Assembly (NCBI GenBank): GCA_013115125.1
Contig: JABANN010000058.1
Span: forward strand, 1 to 64,000
Reading direction: 5' to 3'
DNA from: Perkinsus olseni
Lineage: Eukaryota > Perkinsozoa > Perkinsida
DNA: 64,000 nt
The notes under the pieces were generated by a model that had not been told where the DNA came from, searched no databases, and was given only the letters and a program-made list of their open reading frames with translations. This document shows positions 42,021-51,536 of this stretch, in pieces; within the stretch, counting starts at the first letter, position 1; each line of letters begins with the position of its first letter. A program made the translations under genes and the position numbers.

Positions 42021-42727
42021 ATGGCTTATAACGGCGTAGGGGCGTCCTCGTCTACGGGGACGGCTACGACTACTGAGACCACCAATTCTACTACGGTGAC
42101 CTTGTCGATCCGGGGCGCTGAGGATGAACCTCATAATAATGTCCACTGGGCTGAAGGTGACCTGGGCGTGTGAGTTTATAGCCCAACGTCGGTACCGGCT
42201 AAGTCGGGCTTTCACCCATTTGCCCAGCTTTGCAGGGTTCGAGGACATTCCAATTTTGAGCGATCACGATGCGTCATCTCCCTTCACTACTCCCTTTCTC
42301 ACAGCTACTTGAGTGGGCCTCGTTGGCGCGTAATTCGGGCCACGGTAGTCATTTCTGCTAGCATTGGAAAACCGCTCAAAATACGTTACTAGGAACTTGT
42401 CGTAGCTTTTAAGAGAGTCTGTATTTGACCTCGGATCTTGCGCTAGGTACGGTGGACAATGAGCATTTGAATCGGCGCAAGACGAAGAAGTGTTGTATTT
42501 ATCGGAAACCTCGACCATTCGGCGAGTCCTCTTCATCTTCTTCCTCGTCATCATCCTCATCCTCGTCGGACGAGGGCGGGAATGGCGGAGAGAATAGCAA
42601 TGGTATGAGTAAAAGGAAGGAGTGCGGGCAGCATCGGCGTCATCATAGATGCAGCGACCGGAGCGCTAAGGTGGGGATTTCGCGTCGTCCGGTTGAACTC
42701 ACCGACGAGGATTGGCCCTCTGTTTGA
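42021..42727 (+). CDS. PPP1R11: Protein phosphatase 1 inhibitor-3 (PPP1R11/Ypi1)-like protein
   Basis: Two exons: 42021-42156 and 42447-42727, giving 138 aa with a phase-1 Gly junction. The spliced core reads [20 protein letters not shown] then [14 protein letters not shown], matching the conserved PPP1R11/Inhibitor-3 block (V-x-W-x...TVDNE-x-x-x-R-x-S/T-K-x-C-C-I-Y-x-K-x-x-x-F-x-E-S-S). The V-x-W part is the PP1-docking motif. Family members bind and regulate PP1, and the human protein also acts as an E3 ligase through its Cys motifs. Here the core is followed by an uninterrupted run of 14 serines, DEGGNGG, and a His/Arg/Cys-containing tail. The intron (290 nt) is several times the local norm and contains a SINE-like repeat. 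Confidence 0.88.
42167..42212 (+). repeat. SINE-like dispersed repeat, copy 3 (inside PPP1R11 intron)
   Basis: GTGAGTTTATAGCCCAACGT then CGGTACCGGCTAAGTCGGGCT, similar to the 5' 45 bases of the repeats at 22637 and 23990. About 25 bases further on, 'gcagggttcgaggac' resembles a pol III B box, so the element probably extends to 42250 or beyond. It starts 10 bases inside the intron. Confidence 0.5.
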
Positions 42728-43240
42728 CTGCTGAGTGCAACCTCTTCAGGGAGGACCCCCGTCAAAGAACCAGCGTATCGAAGATGAACCTTCCAGAGCC
42801 TCTCACGACTCCAAAGCCGGCCAGTGAGCGCCTCCAGTGTGAGCAAGTGAGCCCAGCTGTATCATAATAATCTGTTAACACCTTATCATAGTACGCTCAA
42901 GCAGCGTAGTGCCGGGCTGTTGCGCTTGGGGGTCCTGCTGACAAACCGCACCCGCACAACCTTCACACGCAGTAGCCTCTCTACAATCACGAATGGCGTA
43001 CTTCGTCTGCTTGTAGAATCGTAAGCGTGCATTACTCCCACCCGGGCGAGCGCTTTTTCCATCCTTGTTGTCCTTCCCCTTGGGAGCGTGTAACCCTACG
43101 AAGAATCGAATCACCGTTTATGAGCCCTCGAGGAGAGCTATGGGTCAGCCAACGGACCACCTTGAGAGTATGGCACCATAGAGGGGGTTGATGTCTATTC
43201 AGTTGGGCCCGCCTTCAGGACGGGGTTCCTACTTTCCCTT
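42728..43240. other. Intergenic between the PPP1R11-like and PHD genes
   Basis: No gene or repeat recognised. The small minus-strand frames look non-coding. Confidence 0.35.
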
Positions 43241-46200
43241 ATGGCCTCAGTGAGCTCCAGTGAAACTTTCGACGGTCATTCGACACCCCGATCGCATCAG
43301 CCCCCACTTGACGGCGACATACGCCTTCTCCCTCACAAGAGGACGCGGCATGAGCACTTCAACGTCGTTCCCTCGGTCTTGCCGCCTTCCCGGTCGAGAG
43401 ATCATCACTCTGTCACCAAGCGGACCGCCGGTGGTGGCCTCGCACCGCCCGGTATACCTCTTCCCGGTATCGAAGATGTGACGATGATGGTGCAAGGCTT
43501 GGTCCCCAACCACCTAGGCCCCCTCTCGAAGATCAGCTGTGACAGGCTCATCCGTATGGCGGAGACTAAGCTGAAGCCTCGGCCGCCGTTTGCTCTACCA
43601 TCACAAGCAGTGGAACTCTGCCAAGAAGGCTCCTTAGCGGCCGCGCTGTCATCCGAGAGCAGCCGAAAGCGCGTCCCATGGGAGGAGAAGGAAGTTGGTA
43701 TGCTCCGCCATGAAGTGTCCAGGCTGAGAGATTGGACTCTGAAGGCTCGACGCTTGCTCGGCGAGGGTTCCGCGTCCACGATGGGTCGGCAGATGGGAAT
43801 GAAGGAAGCCCAGGAGCTCCTCACCGAGGGCCGGTCTCTCGATAGAGGCGTCGGGTCCCTCCATAAGGAGGTAAACGGAAGCATCATCCAGAGCCTTGTC
43901 TCATCGTCTACATCATGTCAGGTTAGTGAGATACAGAAGATGGTGGCGCAGGCCGAGGCCTTCGCCGTGAAGGTCCGGACGGCTAAGCCGGCTCCCAACG
44001 ACAATCTCATGTCCCTGCCAATGCTGACGGACTTGGTCGTGGAAGGCCTTGCCTTGCGTGTGTTTCCGGAGCCCGAAATGACGTACGAATGCTCCTCACA
44101 AATGCTTCGCTCCGCTAAGAAGTGATGTTATTTTCTTAGGTACCTTCAACAGCAGCAGGAGCTTGTGCGGTTACTCGCTGAAAAGCTGAGGGAAGCTACT
44201 CAGGCCAACTGCCTCGAGTCGTGCCAGATAGTTCTCTATGAGGACGAGGGTATGGACGTGGACCTCGGGCCCAAGATCGATCGATTGCGGGAGCACGTCA
44301 CCATCAGCGAGTGGGCTTCTCGGGCCCAGACAAAGCTACATGGGAGGCGCTCCCAGCTGCCACTCAGTACAGTAGAGCATCTCCTAGCCGACGACAACGC
44401 GACGGAGAAATTGGATCCTCAGCACTGTTTGGAGCTGAGGACGCTGCTCGAGGCCAGGACAGCAGGTCGAGCATGGCAGGAGCAAGCTCAAAGATACTTG
44501 CGGGCAGACACAGTCCTGCAGCACGGCAAGGACCCGGACGAGGAGGACCTGACTGCCAGGGGAACTCTCGACCAGCTGACGGTCCTCCTAGAGGAGCATT
44601 CTGACCTGCCCCGCGTCTGCGTGCCCCATGCGGCTCAGCAGCTGGAGGCTCTGATACGGAGGGGACGGCAGTGGTTGAGGAAGGTTCAGCGGCTACTCAT
44701 TCTAGAGAGGAGTACCGAGGTGTGTCCTACAGCCTCCGATGGTCAGCTGGTCGTGGAGGAAGCACTAGAGTCGGAGGTTACCAAGTCCATAGACTTCACG
44801 CAGCAAATTGAGGAGCTGACTAGGGCTGTGGCCTCCTGCGAGGACTGGACGAATGATGCTGTGGCGGCCCTGGATCGGGTTAAAGCAGTAGAGAAACTAG
44901 GCTCGGAGTCGCCGCCCACGCCCAAGCGACGGAAGAAGGAAGCTCCGAGCACGCCCTCAGAAAACGACGACGAGGCCCTTCTGGGGGAGCTGACCAAAGT
45001 CTTGGATCGGTACAACGATGAAGTGAAGCCGCGGATGGACGAGCTGCCTGGCCTCGAGGAGTTCGAGGCCTTGAGTGAGAGGGTGAAGGGCCTCTCACTC
45101 AGGGACATCAACCTTGAAAAGGAGGTGCAAAGGGTCATCGACAAGACCCGAAAGTGGCAAGGGAAAGTTATGAATGACATTCAAGAGGCTCAGGTACCGC
45201 ACGCTGTTGGACACCTGAAAAGCTGAGTTCTCGGGTGATGTCAGTTTCCTCGTCCGCACGGTGTCCTCAAGAGGCTGGTGTCGCTGTTGTCCAAGTTTCT
45301 GGCGGGCGGCATCGCTGGGGCCCACCCTAGGGAGTACTTGCAGCTCCTTGTGGGGGCTGCCCAGGAGGAGGTCTGGGCCTGCAAGGTCCGCAGCATAGTT
45401 GCCGAAGGGACAGGGGTAGGTCGCTCAGCAGCCGTCGTCGAACCGCTGTTCACTCGCTCCTCCTTATCAGCTGCCTATGAAGACCCCCACGTTAGAGGAG
45501 CTGTACGAGGACTTTCCCTTCGCGCTCAAGGCCTTAGTGGCCCCGCGGGAAGAGATCAGTCGACTGGAGGACGGCGGCTGTCCTCCGGACCAGACTTTAG
45601 TCGCAATTCGCCAGGTAGGCCTCGTCTGCCTGGCAGCGAGAGACCCTCCTCGTTCAGGCTAGTGAGCACCTTTCGTCATCCCTCCCTTCCTGGTCGTTCG
45701 AGTGGCCCAATCGATATCCTAGCAACCCGACTCGCGTCCGTGACCGAGAGGGAAGCACCGCGAGGACCATCGGTGGTGAATGGGACGTCATCATGATCCT
45801 GAAGGCGATTCTTAGCGGAGCGGAGCATGTGACCAAGTACAGTCGAGAGATGACTGGAAAAAGTAGTGCTACGCGATACTGTCAGGAACGCCACCAGCCG
45901 ACCCGCTGCCTTCTGGGCGGAGGTCGAGAAGGTCCTCGAAGGCTGCACCGCTACTTTGCTACGCCTTGACGGGCCTCTGGAGACCGTCAGGGCCGTACAG
46001 AGGACCAACTCCGAGCTGGAGCGCCGCTCATCAGATCTGCTAGCTCGCATGGAGGCTGACCACAACGCGTCACAAGAGGTTGCTGAGCGGTCGGGAGTGG
46101 ACAGCTCGCTGTTCACTGACCTGCTGGACCTCCTCAAGAACGTCGATGACTGCCCGTGTACAACGATAAACTTCGAGAAGTAGGCCTCCCCGTATGGCCC

Positions 46201-49200
46201 TCGGCTCATGAATTCGCTCTTAGGACACTACGGCCGTTGGTCACGCGCCTGGCCGAGTGGCAAAAGAGGGCCCGGGAGCTCTTCCAGTGGGACGAGAATG
46301 AGAGCCCACTGCCGGACGCTCCGAAGCCCGGCCGCAGCGAGGTGGAAGTGTACATAAATGATCTCAAAGCCGACAGTGATCTCATGAGTTTGGTCAGCAT
46401 GAACTTCCTCGATCAAGTAGCAACTTCGCTCCGTCTTCCGGTCTTCGCCAATTTTACTGTCGTTCAGGTTGGATTCATTTCGGGCGTGCTCGGAGCGGCC
46501 AGGAGTGTTGATGAGTGGGAGCGAGGCCTCGAGACTATGCTCAAGCTCCCAGAGGGTGATCTCTCCCTCGCCGCCCTCCGCAAGCACGTCGGCCAACGCA
46601 GCCATCTAGCGATAGATTTCCCGTGGTCCGAGACGACACAGCGGGCAGCGTTCGAGGCCGACCAGTGGCTCACTCTACTGCAGAGCCGAAGGTCTAGGCG
46701 GAAGCATCTGACGTTGAAGACGGCTGAGGAGATACTCCGGGCGACCCTGCCTCCGGAGGAGGGTGATGATTCTGGATTCACCAGGGAGATCATCAACAAG
46801 AGTGAGGAGTGTGTAGAGCTGAAGAAGCATGTGAGTGCATTTTGGAAGCCTTCCCGAAGAAAGACGTGGCTCATGATCAGGTAGAAGCCGCGAAGGAGCA
46901 TCTGCAGAACGCCGTCGAGGCCATCCAAGCCAGCCATCGGGCTCGGACACAGCCGGAGGAGGAGGGCTCCGCGGTGGATCACGTGGAAGTCTTGTCTGCG
47001 CTGGTGGCCGAGGGGAAGGCCCTGTACGTCCAGACCGGCATTGGGAAGTGGCTGTCTTTGGAGCTGCGGGCGCGCAACGACAACAGGCGTATGCGGGAAG
47101 CATTCGAGAAGGACAACTGTACATTAGAGGAAGCCAGACAGATATGCCAGAGCGTCCGAGCTCCAACCGCCAACCTATCGAAGCAACAGCAGCGTACCCC
47201 AATGGTGAGCTCTTATGGGCAAATCTAGTACTCCGAGAGGGCTTAGTCTAAGACGCTACTGAATTGATCGCAAAGGCCCAGAGGCCAGATATTCGGAGAG
47301 CAGTTGAAGTAGTTGCTCCTCAAGTTCATTCTCGCCGAGGAACTCGGTGCCGATGTCCGAATTAAACTCTGTGGTACTAAGAATTTCTCTCGCACCTTCG
47401 GCCTTCTGGAATTTCTCTGGACAATTTTCCCGTACAGCTTCGTTTTCAGTCGGATGAGAGCCCAGCTGAGGCTGAGGTCATCAGCTCTCTCACGTCAGAG
47501 CTAGAGACCATGGACTTCTCTTGCGACGCGGAGCTGCTACGGCGGCTGTCCCGGGAAGTAGCGGCCGCTGAGGCCTACCAGGATCGTATCAACTTGGTCC
47601 TCAAAACGTGCGGAAGTACGAGTTCTACCGGCCGAGTGGAGAAAGATCCGGAAATCGATCGCGTGATCGATAAGTCCCTCGAGTCTTGCGGGGACCAGAG
47701 CAGCCTTCCGCCAGCGGGACGCCACAAGCCGCCGGACTACGCCTTCCCCCTACCGTTCTACACCGCACTTCTTCCGGCTCCGACGGCAGCTCTCGCAAAG
47801 AAGGCGAAGAAGCCTGAGCCCGTCGTCGACGCCTTGCCTCTCTGTCTGGGGATAATCGATATGGCGCCATGGAATGCCCCGCCAGTGTCCCACACCCGGG
47901 CGCCGGTAGAAGAAGCAGTGCGGCAGCAGCGAGTGGTGAGTCGAGAGCGGGAGGCGGCTTAGGAGCACCGGCTCACTGGTCAGGCTTTACAGGGGATGAC
48001 GCCGGATCAGCGAGAGGCTGAGAAGCTCCACTTTCGCGCGCATCTTAGAAAGGCTAAGTCGACGAGTGAGTGCTGCCCTTGTTGTTGTACTCGTTCCGTT
48101 AAGTTGTGTGTGTTCAGTGTCGGAGGCTCTCACAGTGTTGGCATTCGCCCCGAAAGTCCGTTTGAGGATGGAAGAGGTCGAGGAGCTGCGGTGGGTGATT
48201 GCTTGGACGATGGAGAGTGTTCGTGATATACTGCGGCGGCATTCGGTCCTTGTACCGAATCCTACTGGTGAGGGCATCTTCCTCGCACATCACCTAATGC
48301 CATGATCGGTTTTCAGCCACTCGGTCGAACCCACTGGTGTCGGCTTCCCATGAGTACGAAGCGTGGGAGCTAGCCCTGGTTGGGGACTCTGAGCTAGGGG
48401 AGGAGGCAGGCGAAGGGAATGGAGCGAAGAGTGCGCAACAGACCACGATAGACGACTTATTGGTGAGCACTCGAAGACGGATATCGAGCGTTTCAATGCG
48501 CCATTTTTTCCTGAAAATTCTCTTTGCCCGATCGATCGGATCCAGCGACGCCTTTGTGCTGCATGGCGGCTCCTCGCGCAGTATCATGGGAATTGGACGC
48601 AGCATCGGCTCTACGGCCCGGTATTGCTGTGGTTTTCAGGAGGTGCTTCTGCAAGTTGACAGTCTTCCATTGAGCGTACGATTGAAGTCCCGTGTGGTGA
48701 CCGCTGTGGAGGCGGCTTTCGATTGGCGTGTACGTGCGCAGTGCTTGGTGCACAACCTGAAGCCAGAGAAGTCTCGGCCACGGCCGTGGGTCGGAGACCG
48801 CCGCACCTTGGTAGGGCTTCTATTTGACCGAATATCAGATGATTGTAATGCTCAGGAGTATTGGTCGGGCCACGGTCAGCGGTGCCGAGACATCTTCGAG
48901 TCACCGGAGTTCCCTCCCGGCACGCCAGTGCTCCCTCATGCAGCCGACAATGTCGTCATTGCTCCCCCTGTGGAAGACTATATACAGTCGACTCTGCAGA
49001 TGAGAGTCTTCTACCTCGTCGAGTGCTGTCGGCATTTCATGACGGTGAGTTGCCTGGACGCTCTCCAGCAACCATCCTTCTTGCATGCGATAGGTTTACA
49101 CTGACATATGCGAGATATGTAACATTCCCACGACTTTGCACACGGACACGGACAGCTGGATCACCTGCGACGTGTGTGACAAGTGGTACCACCAGAAGTG

Positions 49201-49455
49201 TGCCCGTGTCCCTCCTGACTGCACTAGTTTTGTCTGTCCAATATGCAGGGGAGATCAGAAGGCAGACGGTAAGTTGTGCAGAGCCGTGCATTATACCGCA
49301 CTCCAACGTCTTTCTCAGGTCCGTACCGATCTCCCTCGTCTAGTATTCGACAAACGTATGATGAATCATTGCGACCGCCTTTGTCCACGCTGGTGTTAGA
49401 AGAGCGTGACGTCCTTGGTAGAACTATTAATCAACGCCAACGAATTGGCATGTAA
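43241..49455 (+). CDS. Large PLU-1-like repeat protein with C-terminal PHD finger (KDM5-like, no JmjC)
   Basis: A long multi-exon gene. Between about 43.5 and 48 kb the protein is a chain of helical segments repeating a W-x(5-8)-A/L pattern: LRDWTLKARRLLGEG, SEWASRAQTKLHG, RAWQEQAQRYLRAD, RQWLRKVQRLLI, EDWTNDAVAALDR, EVWACKVRSIVAEG, AEWQKRARELFQW, DEWERGLETMLKL and GKWLSLELRARN. This is the pattern of the PLU-1-like region of KDM5/JARID1 demethylases. A basic patch (PPTPKRRKKE) may be a nuclear localisation signal. The end holds a PHD finger near 49115-49260 (CEICN, CDVCDKWYHQKCA, CPICRG; Cys4-His-Cys3). It is followed by a phase-1 Gly intron (49269-49318) and a short tail ending RTINQRQRIGM. 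One intron near 44083-44139 joins EPEMT to YLQQQQEL. No JmjC, ARID or JmjN is visible; the upstream neighbour is a different gene. Probably a chromatin reader or scaffold. Confidence 0.7.
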
Positions 49456-50345
49456 TAAACTGCTCCGTCCCATTATTATAGTTCTCATTATTATACCATT
49501 GCTAGCGAAAATAGAGCCTTTCTACTTGGGGCTGTTTGGTTCCAGTATACATAGTCACTATGAGGCGGCGGGAGACAGATCATGGTAGCGGGCTCACGAG
49601 GCTCGTAGCCCGAGCTTGAGGACGATATTCAGGTGGTGATGATCGAGGTGAGTTGTGAAGTTTACATGGTAGATCTCTGAGCTCAGTCTCAGTCTCAAAT
49701 GCACCATAAATCCTAAATATACCCGAAAATGCCTAGGCTGCCCTAGAGTTGACTGATTCAACTTAAATCTGTTGTGTGAAGCCGCCAGAGTATGCGCCAG
49801 ACGAGCAATACCTGCATGAAGTTGCCAGACCTGCTTGAAATCGGGGGGCTTACGATGTTGACTCTCTATGTGCATGTGCCGCACTGCCCGATTACACATC
49901 CGGCATTCGGTGCTACGGTCAAAGGCCACCTGTGCATGATAGACGGCCTTTGACCGTACACTGCGACCCGGGGCGCGCCGAACTAAAACTTGTCGACTGT
50001 GGAAACAAGACATATCTTAAAATGCCACTCCGCGGCGCGTGGGTTCGGTGATGGACGCTGTCGCGTTCATCTCATAAAGGAGTCAGGGATCTGCGTGCGA
50101 GACTTTACGAGACTAGTAAAGCCCGTCAGATCAGGTGGCTCCTTGCGCCCCAGAGTAGACAGAAAAAAAAAATGCTGCGCGCGCTAACTTCCAGCCTCTC
50201 CACAGCTCCGCCTCAATGCCTCTAGCCCCGCTGAAACGGCTGGGCGTGCTCTGCGGACTATTGTGTGCGCGGTCCGCGCCGCTCCGTCTGTCATTTTAAT
50301 GTTCGGTTAACAAGTTACCCCGTGTTAAACGACGGTGCAATACTG
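49456..50345. other. Intergenic, one open minus-strand frame and an inverted repeat
   Basis: The minus frame 49594-50013 (139 codons, with CRMC and a His-rich end) has no clear family; I do not call it a gene. A 14-bp perfect inverted repeat lies at 49914-49958. Confidence 0.35.
49914..49958. repeat. Perfect inverted repeat, 14-bp arms, 17-nt spacer
   Basis: TACGGTCAAAGGCC at 49914-49927 and its reverse complement at 49945-49958. Confidence 0.8.
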
Positions 50346-50419
50346 TACTAGAACCGACAATCGAACTCGGGACCTACTACGTGTGAGGCAGTCGTCATAC
50401 CCAACTAAACCATTCCAGA
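50346..50419 (-). tRNA. tRNA-Val(CAC)-like sequence, probably degenerate
   Basis: On the minus strand it aligns along its length with the tRNA-Val at 56662-56735. The anticodon arm ACTGC-CTCACAC-GTAGT would give anticodon CAC (Val) with one G-T pair. The T-arm (CCGAG TTCGATT GTCGG) has one mismatch, and the acceptor stem has a terminal T-T mismatch and a G-T pair. It is either a weak tRNA or a tRNA-derived repeat. The 60 bases following it on the plus strand also resemble those following the 56.7 kb copy, so the duplicated block is larger than the tRNA. Confidence 0.5.
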
Positions 50420-50475
50420 AAGGTGAGAAGGTGCCTCATTCCGTGGTTCCTGTGAGCTCCGTGAACTGAAAAGAC

Positions 50476-50530
50476 TGAGAGTTTAAAGTCCAGCGCCGAC
50501 AGTACGGCTTAGTCAGACTAGCACCGACGT
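50476..50530 (+). repeat. SINE-like dispersed repeat, copy 4
   Basis: GAGAGTTTAAAGTCCAGCGC then TACGGCTTAGTCAGACTAGC, similar to the starts of copies 1-3. It lies just after the tRNA-Val-like block. Confidence 0.45.
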
Positions 50531-50799
50531 ATCTTTCTAAGGGGGATTAGTTCAGCCTGTCGAATAGGCTCTGCTCGTCAAGCCGATGAACGTTGTTCTC
50601 GGAGCGAGGTCATCGTCAGCTGGGGAACGTCCTTTCCTCCCGGCAGAGTCCGCTTCAACAGCTGCGGGGGCTGTGCACGACCACGAAACAATAGCCCTTC
50701 CCGCAGTGTGTCGACCACAAGCATCATCTCCGAGACTCGAAAAGTTCATACCCTGGCTTAGACTCACTCTAAGCCGTGCTCAGCAGCAGAATTATGGGC

Positions 50800-50870
50800 T
50801 GAGTCTAGAGTCGAACTCGAGACCTCTCGCCACCCAAGCGCAGTACTAGGTGGTAGACCACTTTTCCGCA
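50800..50870 (-). repeat. tRNA-like remnant (GAGTTCGACTC B box)
   Basis: Minus strand: GTGGTCTACCACCTAG (A-box-like), CGCTTGGGTGGCG (anticodon-arm-like) and TCGAGTTCGACTCTAGA (T-arm-like with one mismatch). No matching acceptor strand on the 5' side. The central ~45 bases reappear at 56483-56523 in the same orientation. Confidence 0.4.
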
Positions 50871-50910
50871 CGAGACCCGAAAAATGCCGAAAAGAAATAT
50901 AATAAAAAAT

Positions 50911-50945
50911 GAAAGGAATAGAGCGCTTCGCGCTCTATTCCTTTC
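50911..50945. repeat. Perfect hairpin, 16-bp stem, TTC loop
   Basis: GAAAGGAATAGAGCGC, loop TTC, then GCGCTCTATTCCTTTC. It is followed by unusually AT-rich sequence to about 51300. A shorter hairpin with the same TTC loop lies at 56446-56464 on the other side of the transposase genes. Confidence 0.85.
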
Positions 50946-51536
50946 TTCTTAAATTTCCTTTTGATCTTTAATATTCGCCGACTTATCGCGAAAAAACTGT
51001 TCTGACAGGGGGCTGGACCACCTGGTCTACGCTCGAAGGAAATTTTTTTCCTTGTTCTTGCTTTGTTCTAGCAAATTTTTTTACGTAATGAAATAGAGAA
51101 TGAAATTCTCTATCGAATTCATTCAACAAACTTCCCGGAAAACGCTCTGAACAAGTAAAAACAATGTTGTCAAATTTGCGTTGATCGTGGACCCGTTGGT
51201 CTACCCTTGATCGAAATTTTTCGCCCGACTCTCTGTCTCCTAGGTTATTTTTTCCTTGGAAAAGGAATGAAGCATATTCGAATCTACGGGTTGACCACCA
51301 GAGGCATTCCCTTAGGTCGGCGTAGGATCAGTATTCGACCGAAATAGTCAAAGCGCGACGCGTGCTGTGTGACGCCGCGTCACGCCGGAAACTATCCTGA
51401 GCGCTAGGTGATTTCGAGGCGAGCCAAACAAGTGCTACTCGAGAGTCGATTGGCCTTCCTTCCTCTTCACGAAAATGTTTTCATTTGAAGTAACGTAGAG
51501 CTCTGACTCAGTTATTTAAAATAAGCATTACGCCTT
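50946..51536. other. AT-rich leader of the transposase gene
   Basis: Compositionally distinct from the rest of the window, with runs of T and A (aaatttttttcc, gcaaatttttttacg, gttattttttccttgg). It contains an 8-bp inverted repeat (ATAGAGAA-TGAAA-TTCTCTAT) at 51093-51113. Probably the 5' untranslated or terminal region of the transposon-like unit. Confidence 0.45.

Noticed and set aside
43405-43887. 160-codon minus-strand frame
   Set aside because: Antisense shadow of the first exon of the PHD-finger gene.
46464-47202. Two long minus-strand frames (172 and 175 codons)
   Set aside because: Antisense shadows of the PLU-1-like repeat exons; composition is Ser/Arg/Pro-rich without a family.
49594-50013. 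139-codon minus-strand frame with CRMC and a His-rich end
   Set aside because: Considered as a retroelement or zinc-finger remnant, but no reverse transcriptase or other diagnostic motif is present.
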